A stretch of DNA of 64,000 nucleotides from Symsagittifera roscoffensis (taxonomy: Eukaryota; Xenacoelomorpha; Acoela; Convolutidae): the NCBI RefSeq assembly GCF_963678635.1, contig NC_087063.1, positions 38,764,759 to 38,828,758 of the forward strand, read 5' to 3'. Positions 55,505 to 64,000 of this stretch are shown here, piece after piece. Each line of letters begins with the position of its first letter. The stretch's first letter is position 1. Position numbers and translations under genes: made by a program. The notes below the pieces were generated by a model. The model saw only the letters and a list, made by a program, of their open reading frames with translations, was not told where the DNA came from and did no database searches.

Positions 55505-56345
55505 TTATTTATCTTTTATTTGCATTTTGCTATTTAAGATATTTGTAGTTTGTATATTTTTAGTAATAAATGGGCTTCCAATGATATTATGACTTTGTTC
55601 ACATGTCACTTTTTTCAGTAAATGTTTGCCCAAAATGAAGTCTACATATAAAACATCAACTTCATGGATACGATTGATTAATATGATGATATTCAATCAT
55701 AGTTTGATCCATTTTGACCGATGAGTAAACTCGAATTTACAATAAAAGGACAGTAAAAATAGAATTCGATCATGTTCAGCCAAGACAAAATTTTTATTTA
55801 TTCAGACAAGTTTGTATATTTTTCTCACTTTTATATAAAACTGTTAAGTTGTTTAAATTCTCATGTCATCCGATTAGCTCGAAACCTTGAGCAATTACTC
55901 AAAAATTAGATCAAAAATGGTAGCTCATTTTCTTTTGCTCTCATTTGTTCCATTTCTTTGCAAAATGTGGACAAGAGATCACAATCCTTTTTTTAAGAAA
56001 AGAAGCACCCCGTGGGACTGAAATTCTATCTGTTCGTGAAATGATATTATGTTATTATGTGGCTTCCAATGATATTATGTTTAATATCTGTGATATGGAA
56101 GGTTTGTTTAAATGGTTTGCTCAAAAGTTTTTTCTGTTCCATTGTTTGAGTGGTAACAAGGAAAAATTGGATTTTTCCATAGTTTGTTAAGGTTGATCCT
56201 TGTGCTGTTGCTAGCCTGCTTGTTGTTTTGAAGGGTATTAATTTTGGATGTAAAATTTTTATTGCATTCCAAGTGGCTTATTGATGATGTTTGAGTCCGC
56301 TCCGGAATCTATTAAGAGATCAGTTTCAAGGTCTGGTTTTTGAAG
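55505..56345 (-). pseudogene. Gypsy-type aspartic protease, broken
   Basis: The active-site block LIDSGADSNIIN is at about 56,312-56,275. Later segments lie in ORF 55,696-55,505 (VDVLYVDFILGKHLLKKVTC, then EQSHNIIGSPFITKNIQ). Between them, about 55,700-55,990 is not present in the second copy (44,470-44,505), where cactttttcagtaaa joins directly to gaagcaccccgtgggact, so this is probably an insertion or rearrangement in one copy. Confidence 0.75.
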
Positions 56346-58625
56346 TTCTTTGCATTTTGGACTTTCTAAAAGAATGGAATTGTCCAAATTTTTCTTTTGT
56401 TTATTGCGTTTCTTTAGGTATATTTTGGTAATTGTTATTTGTGCTTGAACTTCTGTGGGTTTTTCTTATGTTATTTCTTCTACTATGTTAACTATTGTCT
56501 TTTTACTGCTTATAGGTCTTGTATTATAATTTAAGAGGAAGTGATCATGATTTTGATAGATATGGGAATGTATTGGCTGTTCGTATTTAATAGGTTCGTA
56601 TTCATTATCAATATGTATCAAGTTAATTGAAATTGCCTTGTCTGAGTCACTTTCACTGTCTGTGGATTCGCAATTTATCGGATTTAATTGCATTTCTGTG
56701 CTTTCGGTTTTATCAAAACCAGGGGGTCTGATTGAGTTTCTTCAATTGCTTGTACTCGCTTATTTGCTTTTGAAGTTTAGTTGTACTACTTCTATAATTT
56801 TTTTTTGAAATTTGATAACGTTTGTTATTCCTATGTCATGATTGAGAGTAGTTTCTTTGTCTGTTGTTATAACTTGAAATTCTGTTCTGTGAATTGTCGC
56901 GTGATTTATTTTCATGGTTATTATAATTTGATCTTTGGTAGTTTGATCTTTTGTTAGAATAATCTCGTGATCTAATATTTTGATATATATGATTTCGATC
57001 ATTTGAATAGTTTCTATTCCAATCGTTGGAATATTTTCTATTTCTATTATATGAAGAGTTTCTAGATCGATCATTTGAATAATTTCTATTTCTAGAATTT
57101 GAATACGAACTGGTATCAAACGAAAATTCAGGTCGGTTTGAATTTGATCTTGAATAGTTATTTCGACACTGATTGTTCCGACTGTTTGATCGCGTATATC
57201 TGTTTTGTGAGAAATTTCGTGATTTTCTTTGGTTTGGTTATCGGCGTCGATTATTGGGAATATAAGGTGATTGTTGTCAAGAGTAATTTGAGTTATTTGG
57301 AAGTGATTTTCCTGAATTATTATTACTATGAATGTTTTTGTTGGGTAAATTTTCATCTTTTTTCTTGTACTGATGAAATGATTTATTTGGTTCTCAACAT
57401 TTTTGTGGTTTATTTTAATTGTCTTGTTGTTTTTGTCTGCATTCGGAAAAGCTGTCTCCGTATCTTCGGCAATAATTGTACCATTTTTTGAATGATGGCT
57501 TACTTTCAAAATTTGGGTTTTTCTCGTAGATGTTTAAGATTTCAGTGATTTTTTCAGATAATTCTGTATCGGAGTCATGAATTTTATTTATGTGTGAAGT
57601 AGTGGTTTGGATGTTGTTGACATAGTTTAGCTTTAGTTTTTCTGCTTCTTCTAATTTCAAAGTGATTTTCTGCTTGTTCTAGTTTATCTACTAGTTTCCT
57701 AAAGTCTTACTCTGGTTCTCGGATTGAGGAAGGTTGTGATGCGTTCTTTTATATTGCTATTTTTTGTAATTGAGGTGTTAGAGTCATCATTAAGATTTCT
57801 GTCATTTTTTTTGTATAATCATGGGTATTGAAGAATATGCTTTTCGGACTAATGTTTCAATTCTTACTGCAAGTTGTTTAAGTGTTTCATTTGGTATTCT
57901 ACGAATTTCATTGCATAAAACTTTTTGATGTTGTTTGTTTCTTTCAGAATCAAATATTTTTGAGAATTCTTGTGTGCATTTTCTCCAATCTGATTTTTTT
58001 CCTATAGGCGAAAATAAAAACAATTTTTGGGCTGCGCCATCAAGTGTGGTTTGCATCAAGTATGGTTTGATGAAGCGGCGTATTTCAGGTCCTATTTTTA
58101 AAATTAAATTAGCTGTGACTGCATTTAGATAATTTTTACAGAGTATTCAGGATCTGTGCCTGTAAATACCATTAGTGGATTATTCGATGATATTGATGAT
58201 CCACCCATTACGTACGGATTCATAGTCATTTGTAGTGATTCTGCGGCATTTGCTGTTTGAGAAAAGTTTGTAAGTTGACTTTCTATTATTTCATTTTGTT
58301 GTAAATAATATGGCAGTGGGATTTCGTTATGCATTTGAGTTGGTTGGTAGGATTGTGTTTTGACTGGGTTTTGTGGTTAAAAAATATTATCGTATGATGT
58401 TGGATTATTTCTAGGTTGTCGTATTTGTATTTGTTTATCTCGTGTGTGTGTCTGGTTGATCACTACTGTAAGAACGAAGTCTTTGGCTTAAATAAAATCG
58501 TTGATGATTTTTATTATAAAATTCTCCATAATCTGATGGAAATTAATTAGCTGTATAATAAGGAGGTTGATTTCTAGTATGGTATCTATTTCTGTTATTT
58601 TTATTTTGTTGAAAAAAATTCTAAG
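56346..58625 (-). pseudogene. Gypsy-type gag, broken
   Basis: Starts near 58,625 with an Asn/Tyr/Arg-rich N-terminus (RNRYHTRNQPPYYT). ORF 58,334-58,125 has NPLMVFTGTDPEYSV and ORF 58,059-57,802 the capsid block (TTLDGAAQKLFLFSP; RRIPNETLKQLAVRIETLVR). ORF 57,660-57,415 gives MKLEEAEKLKLNYVNNIQTT and ends in an altered zinc knuckle (YNYCRRYGDSFSEC, where C-x2-C-x4-H-x4-C is expected). After it, the true frame is Asn/Arg/Ser-rich (about 57,110-56,940), ending in STDSESDSDKAIS (ORF 56,693-56,466). The longer Ile-rich frame 57,509-56,760 is out of frame with this and is a shadow. Confidence 0.85.
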
Positions 58626-59400
58626 TTAAAATAGGTTTACCTGATCTTACTTAGGGGTTGCGATTTGTGATCAAGGGTTGGAGAATAGCAAATCGATCCA
58701 CAAAGTTCAGGTTTAGTTAGAACTAAAGTAGTTCGTTAGATACTATTTTATGACTGACTAAATTTAAATGCTTTAGCCTGGGTCAGGGGATCAAGCGAAT
58801 GATGAGTAACCGAAGTTCTTCACTGTTAATCCTAATTAGAATGGTTAGCTATTTGAAAAACTTCTGTTAATTCTGGGTCTTTTATAAGGGTTGGGTAGTG
58901 AATCGACGTTTGAGGTCGTTAGACATTAACTAATATGGGAGGGGAAGAATAAAATTGTTCTATTTGATCCAAGGATAAGCCTTGATGATCAGCAATTTAG
59001 ATTTAGTTTTATTTAAATTAAAAATTCAAGGAAGTCTTGATGATCTGCTATTTTAAATGAAATTAATTTATTGAAAACAAGGGCAAGCCTTGATAGCTTT
59101 TCGATAAAAGGTTAAATTAAAAAGATTAAATTTATAGTTTTGATGTTTGTTAGTTTTTGAGATTTGCTGTTATGTTTTAGGTGATGAAGCTGGGATGAAG
59201 GAATGATTTATATATACTAACAATTTATGCTTTATACTAATTTTTGTACTTTCATATTTAATAATTATTTTTTTCAAGATGTTTTTCAATTTACTTCAGA
59301 TTTTTCAAGGAGAACAACTAGTGTTGTTTTTATCGGTCGTTATTGTATAATTATTAGGTTTAGCGCCATGAAACATTTCTGAAGATGTTTTTTCGAAATT
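58626..59400 (-). other. Leader of the Gypsy-type element
   Basis: Untranslated-type sequence between the small leader frame and gag. Contains related phrases (gcaagccttgat, aagccttgatgatc, aagtcttgatgatctgc) at about 58,975-59,095 forming a weak local repeat. Confidence 0.4.
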
Positions 59401-59607
59401 TTATGTCACTAAATGAAAAACTAAATTTACTGCTTGAAGTACTCTAAATATAAAAGTTTGATCTGGTTTTTCTCGTACAATCATGAAATCGATTGGTAGA
59501 TTTCTGCCTAGTCGTACGTCGTCTCTTGTCCGACGTCTTCCTCCAATACCGGGTAGTTCTCGTATTGTTCGGAAAATTGGCTCAGATCTATTGAGTCCTA
59601 GAGACAT
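59401..59607 (-). CDS. Small leader frame of unknown function
   Basis: An ATG-started frame of 68 codons between the primer-binding site and gag. The composition is protein-like and basic (GLNRSEPIFRTIRELPGIGG, then RRRTRDDVRLGRNLPIDF). It is intact, which is unusual in this element. Family not recognised. It could be a short accessory or upstream frame, or a chance survivor. Confidence 0.35.
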   Translation of the reverse strand: MSLGLNRSEPIFRTIRELPGIGGRRRTRDDVRLGRNLPIDFMIVREKPDQTFIFRVLQAVNLVFHLVT

Positions 59608-59713
59608 TTCTACTAAATTTTTGTCATATAACGTTTTTTAAATAATGTAATTCTCTAATTCTAATCTAATGTTCTGGTTAATGTTTCTAGTCTAAGTTGG
59701 TTAAAGCCTTGTT

Positions 59714-59733
59714 CGAGACTTTTGGTCGCACCA
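59714..59733 (-). promoter_or_regulatory. Candidate tRNA primer-binding site
   Basis: On the element's strand the LTR ends ...AACTCA, then TC, then TGGTGCGACCAAAAGTCTC. A TGG start a few bases after the LTR CA end is standard for a site that pairs with the CCA end of a tRNA. The tRNA species was not determined. Confidence 0.6.
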
Positions 59734-59735
59734 GA

Positions 59736-60113
59736 TGAGTTTATATGTAATTTGGTAAACTCATAGAGTAATTTCAGATAAAGTACACCGTCTGCTCGTC
59801 ACGCTATCTTATTTTCGGCCGAATTGATTCTTGCAACTTTTTAGTCTAATACCAATCTTAATCTTACTCCTATATCTTCTAGTCTCAATAGATCTAGTGT
59901 ACACCGGTTTATGAAAACAACTGTATTCAATTGAAAACAACTGTATTCTAAGTTTAATTCAAATTGCTGTGGTACTGAAACAACAAGTCGTTTCAGCATT
60001 TTTAATTAAGTGGGTTGTTAGTTTGATGGAGTATGATGGGTTAGTATCCAATATTTTATAGAGATAAAATATCAGAATAAAATCCAATAATAAATTCTAG
60101 TTTAGATCTGCTT
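59736..60113 (-). repeat. Long terminal repeat, truncated 5' copy
   Basis: Aligns with the first ~400 bp (in + coordinates) of the LTR at 46,184, through ttctagtttagatctgcttc, then stops abruptly at 60,113 where unrelated sequence begins. It is the gag-proximal part of the LTR; the promoter-containing remainder is missing here. Confidence 0.8.
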
Positions 60114-60419
60114 CAAAACCAGTGCGACGGAAAAGAGCAACCCATCAGCTCAGCGTCCTACTGCTTGCATTGTTGTCAGACCATGCTACCCCCAAAATAA
60201 ACTGACTACCCTCACGAATGTGATATAAAAACTGAATAAAATCAAAATTGCCAATTTTTTTCTCTAAAATTGGCCGATTGATTTGGTTTTACAATCATTG
60301 ATTACTTTTTAAAACCAGTGAGACCAACACGAAAAAAGAGGACTAACTTCGCTTTGCTCCAGATTTAAGCTATGTGTAAGAGTGTAGACCAAAGGCTAAA
60401 AGACGAACATAAACAGAAT
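60114..60419. other. Unassigned sequence right of the truncated LTR
   Basis: No recognised gene or repeat. It replaces the missing part of the LTR. Confidence 0.4.
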
Positions 60420-60660
60420 CAGCGTCGGATGTAGGGGGGACACCCCTCCCTTCAGGGATTCGACCGCCTGCCGACCCAAAGGGTCCCTCCCCCCTTTGGT
60501 TTTTTGAGGAATCCACTTTTGACCAATCGATCTTAAAATTTTTCTAAAGGCGCCTTTGGCGCTTTCTTTACTAACTTAGAGGGGGAGCGCGCGCCAAAAA
60601 AACGCTTTTTTTTGTCAAAATTTTCCAAAAAGTGCCCAAAAACGGCTTTTTTACCTGTTT
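60420..60660 (+). repeat. Dispersed repeat family B, copy 2
   Basis: gggattcgaccgcctgccga, then ttctaaaggcgcctttggcg and ttttccaaaaagtgcccaaa. Same order as 31,486-31,880 and inverse of 61,550-61,890. Confidence 0.8.
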
Positions 60661-60684
60661 TATTTTAAACTTGCCTGCAATAGG

Positions 60685-61080
60685 GGTAATAGAAAGGTTG
60701 ATACAAACACTTAAACAGCGACTCTGAATAATGAGAATTGGCAAGAATTACACTCCGTTGCAGTTAGCCTCGGATGTCGCAGAAATTATCAGAACATTAC
60801 GCATAACTTCACACCGAATAACAAAAATAAAACCATTTGAAGCCCATATGTGTAGACAAGCCAATACACCGATTTCCAACATAGCAACCAGTAGTGCACC
60901 TAATAAATTAAACTGAGAAAACGCCAAAAACCCCTGTTTAAATTGCAAAAACTTGATGCACCCTCCGACTCCAGCGGAAATAATGCACGATCTTCAAAAG
61001 TCGTCAGAGGATGAAGTTACAAAAAAAGAATCCAGGAGCCTGCAATCAGCCAAATTACACTAGCCGCAGGAAACCCACAG
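60685..61080 (+). pseudogene. Gypsy-type integrase C-terminal fragment of another element
   Basis: VIERLIQTLKQRL (about 60,686-60,727) holds the catalytic Glu block of a retroviral-type integrase. After one stop, the frame 60,731-60,916 has YTPLQLASDVAEIIRTLRIT and ITKIKPFEAHMCRQANTPIS, the post-core block in which transcribed elements pair host-gene-like 'PFEAHFGR' motifs. HPPTPAEIMHDLQK follows (about 60,957-61,000). Only this piece of pol is present. It is on the + strand, opposite to the large Gypsy-type element, and is flanked by inverted family B copies. Confidence 0.75.
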
Positions 61081-61084
61081 CCAC

Positions 61085-61324
61085 AACACAGGTGTGAAAA
61101 CTAGGCGAGCTTTAGCTCTTGAGAATAAGAAATTAAATGTAAAGTACCAAGGCATACAAACTCAGGTGGAACCAAATATCACACAACAAATAGAACAAGA
61201 AGCAAGGAAAACAGTTAAATTGGCAACAAAAGTGAAAGACTCAAAAACATTTGAACAAAAATACAAAACTATTGACAGCGTGGGTACAAACAAAAGAAAA
61301 ACAACCAAGACTACTAAGAAATAG
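61085..61324 (+). pseudogene. Lys/Thr-rich tail, probably of the same integrase
   Basis: An open frame of 76 codons (opening GTG) with RALALENKKLNVKYQGIQTQ and EQEARKTVKLATKVKDSKTF, ending in a KRKTTKTTKK tail. The composition fits the disordered C-terminal end of a retroelement polyprotein, and it follows the integrase fragment directly with one frame change. Confidence 0.5.
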
Positions 61325-61549
61325 CGGGTTTGAATTCGTTTCTAATCTACTCATACCGGCCGTCACGACATAGCGACTACCTTGCATATCAATCCGCTCG
61401 GAGAACAGGACCCAACCCCAATTTATGGTTACAACTTAAATAAAAACTTTCAGAACTAGTTGTTTTCTTTGAGTTCTCAACTTAACCTATTTGTTGTTTA
61501 GCAAACCTTTCGGATTCGATATTGATAGATAGCATACATTACGAAATGA
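61325..61549. other. Unassigned sequence
   Basis: Nothing recognised apart from possible remains of the preceding polyprotein (taccggccgtcacgacatag, 61,356). Confidence 0.35.
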
Positions 61550-61890
61550 CGGGGGGGGGGTTTGAAAAATTTTTGATAATTTTGTCGACTTTTTTAACCG
61601 ACCAAATTGATTTTCTGAGCTCTTCCAAATCACAATAAAGGCCCCATTTTGACAAAGTTTTCAGCGACTTTCTGGAAAACGTCGACCAAAAATCCCATCT
61701 CGAAACTACTATATTTGGGCGCCAGAGGCGCCTTTAGAACAATTTTCGGGTTTGTAAGCCAAAATTGGATATCTCAAAATGGTACAAAAGGGGACCCTTT
61801 GAGTGGGCAGGCGGTCGAATCCCTGAGGAAAAGGTACATCTGACACCCCCCCCCCCCCAATCCGATGGTGGTTCGGAGGGTCAGTTTTCA
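61550..61890 (-). repeat. Dispersed repeat family B, copy 3 (inverted)
   Basis: In reverse: gggattcgaccgcctgccca, caaagggtcccc, ttctaaaggcgcctctggcg, ttttccagaaagtcg. It is bounded by a C-run (61,846-61,858) on one side and a G-run (61,551-61,560) on the other. Together with 60,420-60,660 it forms an inverted pair around the integrase fragment. The + frames here are not genes. Confidence 0.8.
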
Positions 61891-62197
61891 GAAGAAAAGT
61901 CTCTTCCCCAAATCTGCTACTACCTATGCGATGTTACATGCACGTTTTAATCCTTTTAAGCAACCACGAGCCGTTTAAATGGGACACGTTATCGGGAATT
62001 CTCAATACCCTCCCGCTAAATCTGCGTGCGACGAAGGAACCCTATTTTTCGAAGAGTGGGCTCAGTCATACAATTTCATAGAAAACAGGGAATAATGAGG
62101 ATCGAATTTGAGAACCAATCTGCAAACAATTGGTGTCCTTTATTCTCTCGAATTTCCAGTTAGGGTATTAGCCTCTTTTCATACAAGTTGGGCCTAA
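61891..62197. other. Unassigned sequence left of the third LTR
   Basis: No gene or repeat recognised. No primer-binding site next to the LTR edge. Confidence 0.4.
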
Positions 62198-64000
62198 TGA
62201 GTTAGGACCGAAGTGGTTAACTCATAGAGTAATTTCGGATAGGGTACACCGTCTGCTCGTCACGCTATCTTATTTTCGGCCGGATAGATTCGTGCAACTT
62301 CTTAGTCTAATACCGATCCTAATCTTACTCTTATACTATCTAGTCTCAGGTTGTTTAACTAGTCTCTGCTAGGCTCAATAGATCTAGGGTATACTGGTTT
62401 ATGGCGGCTGCTGAAGTTCTCTTGGAGAGGCAACTAATTTCTAAGTTAAACTCAAATCTCTCTGGTGCTGAAATTACAAATAATTTCAGCACTTACAAAT
62501 AAGTGGGTTGTTAGTTAGATGGATCATGATTGGTTAATATTAAAGACTTTACAGTGGTAAAATATCTAATTTATCCAATCATAAAATGTAGTTTAGATCA
62601 GGTTCTACCCATCCGGGTTTTACAGAGTTTTTTAGAATTGTCTTTCTGCAATTCAAAGGATGGATGATGGACGTTGGTATTTGGCGAACATCATATTCTT
62701 CTGGGTTCTCTTGGTTTCAGAATGGTTTGCTATGACGGGTTTTTCTGTTTCATGTAGAGAACTTCTTTTGTGTTCGACCTCGTCTGGGAATGGCGTGGAG
62801 ATTGTGCGTGGAGGGGATGCCTTGTTACTCGGATCTGTACGTATACTTGAACATCGAGGTGCTCATTGGTCTAGTTCAATGAAGTCCTTTTCTGCGAAGT
62901 CAAGTCGTACTCTAAATCCTTTGAGTTGTGATTGTGGACGGCATATGGGTTGTGGTTGGCCATTCTTTTTCGAGTGTAGTGGGGTCATTTTGTCTTTGGA
63001 TGTTCGTCTTTGGTGTTGTATGCTGATCTATATACTGCAAGGTATAATTTACATTTTATAAAATTTTTATTAGTTCAGTGTTTTAATTATGATTTTGGTT
63101 AGTTGTTTTCACAAAAGCATTTTGTTTTAGTTCGGTTATTTTGAAGAGTTACTCACCCTTGAGTACCTCTTATTAAAAATAGAAGTGTGATCACAAAGCG
63201 TGGATGTAGCACGGTGGGTTAGGCCGGCTATAGAGCATGCTCAGGACGTCCTCTCTGGTGGGTTAGGCCAGGAGTGGGAGTATGATTTCGTGCGGTTTCT
63301 GTGAGAGGTCCTGTTATGTGATAACGTTTTATGTCGGGTTTGTGGTGGTTTTTCTTATGTTTCGTTGGTTGCGTCCTTTTTTCAAAAATCAAATTGTTTT
63401 TGGTATGGGTTTGTCTTTCGACTTTTTTGTGTTTTATTATTTCTTTCTTAGACTTTATAATAGTCTTCAAAAGAATAAATTATCCAGTTTTAAACTGGGT
63501 TAATCCGGTTTGGGTACCGTTGGTTTTCTTTCCTTAGTCATGCTGTTATTTTATGATTTGTGGTGTTTAGTAAGCTGCGTTGGTTAGTTTGGTTTAGTAT
63601 ATAATTCCTTTCCAACCGGGTTAAAGGAAAGTTTGAAACTTGTTATCGTGTGTTAGAGTTGTTGAGTGTGAAAACTTGAAACTGAAATTCATTATTTAAA
63701 CAATTCTTCGTCGGCGAGCTGTGCGAGTTTGGATAGAATTCTTGTGCGAGTGAATGAAAATATCAAAAGGTTAGTACTGCATTTTCGTCTTATCAATTTA
63801 CTACATAGAATTTCAATTTTACTGCTAGTTTTGGGGAAAAATTAAGTTACAAATTTTCATCATTATTAGAATTACTGCTTTTGGTAAAACAATTTATAAA
63901 TTAATTTACTACATTGGTATGAATTTTATTATATTTATCTAGTGCAAAATATTAATAGAGTTTAGAAGAATTTGAAGAAGTGTTCTATTTTTTATTTTTC
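62198..64000 (-). repeat. Long terminal repeat, third copy (runs off the window)
   Basis: TG edge at 62,198 (tgagttaggaccgaagtggt), then colinear with 46,184-48,060: accgtctgctcgtcacgcta, cacttacaaataagtgggtt, tatactgcaaggtataattt, tagcacggtgggttaggccg (about 63,208), ttcctttccaaccggg. More diverged than the 59,736 copy from the 46,184 copy. It could be the 3' LTR of a further element to the right, or a solo LTR. Confidence 0.8.

Larger units (their letters stand above)
46184..60113 (-). mobile_element. Ty3/Gypsy-type LTR retroelement with env-like region (minus strand)
   Basis: Read on the - strand: partial 5' LTR (60,113-59,736), primer-binding site, leader with a small frame, gag, protease, RT, RNase H, integrase, env-like region, 3' LTR (about 48,060-46,184). 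Total about 14 kb. All genes carry stops or frameshifts and the integrase has an internal deletion. An env-like reading frame downstream of pol is the hallmark of errantivirus-like (retrovirus-like) Gypsy lineages. The copy is inactive. Confidence 0.85.

Overview
The window is nuclear DNA of an animal, most likely an AT-rich, repeat-rich invertebrate. The evidence is a host gene with GT-AG introns, long non-coding stretches, and animal-type mobile elements (Polinton/Maverick, BEL/Pao, Ty3/Gypsy with an env-like frame, mariner, LINE). The species cannot be named from the sequence. Only one stretch looks like a functioning host gene: three clean, relatively GC-rich exons on the + strand (18,182-19,596) that encode the C-terminal ~298 residues of an arylsulfatase B/I/J-type sulfatase. 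Almost everything else is decayed mobile DNA, so many annotations are pseudogenes whose reading shifts between frames.

Layout. 1.7-14.9 kb: a broken Polinton (virus-like DNA transposon) with a packaging ATPase, retroviral-type integrase, two capsid-type proteins, a small basic protein, unknown genes and a protein-primed-type DNA polymerase B. Catalytic residues of the integrase and polymerase are substituted. 15-18 kb: non-coding, with two tandem copies of a dispersed repeat ('family A'). 18.2-19.6 kb: sulfatase exons. 20-24.1 kb: non-coding, with a 107-bp tandem duplication, a ~440-bp direct-repeat pair and a foldback made of 17-bp units. 24,146-24,345: a 200-N assembly gap. 24.3-28.8 kb: degraded BEL/Pao gag-pol. 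28.9-29.4 kb: an SGNH/GDSL-hydrolase-like remnant directly downstream.

30-44 kb: repeats. These include a long tandem array (32.3-34.6 kb), a mariner-type element with 17-bp terminal inverted repeats into which family A inserted (36.1-37.15 kb), a LINE endonuclease fragment (39.7-40.3 kb), further family A copies and a strong short hairpin. 44.5-64 kb: a minus-strand Ty3/Gypsy-type retroelement with long terminal repeats (46.2-48.06 kb and 59.7-60.1 kb), a candidate primer-binding site, gag, protease, RT, RNase H, integrase and a long env-like region. A second gag-protease copy lies at 44.5-46.06 kb and a third LTR starts at 62.2 kb. Between 60.1 and 62.2 kb, a fragment of another Gypsy-type integrase sits between inverted copies of 'family B'.

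The elements do not work together as a host system. They are a layered record of insertions, and the nesting order can be read in several places. The most unusual observations are the SGNH-like frame abutting the BEL pol, the two gag copies sharing the same broken zinc knuckle, and the nested mariner/family A structure. No intact new system was found.
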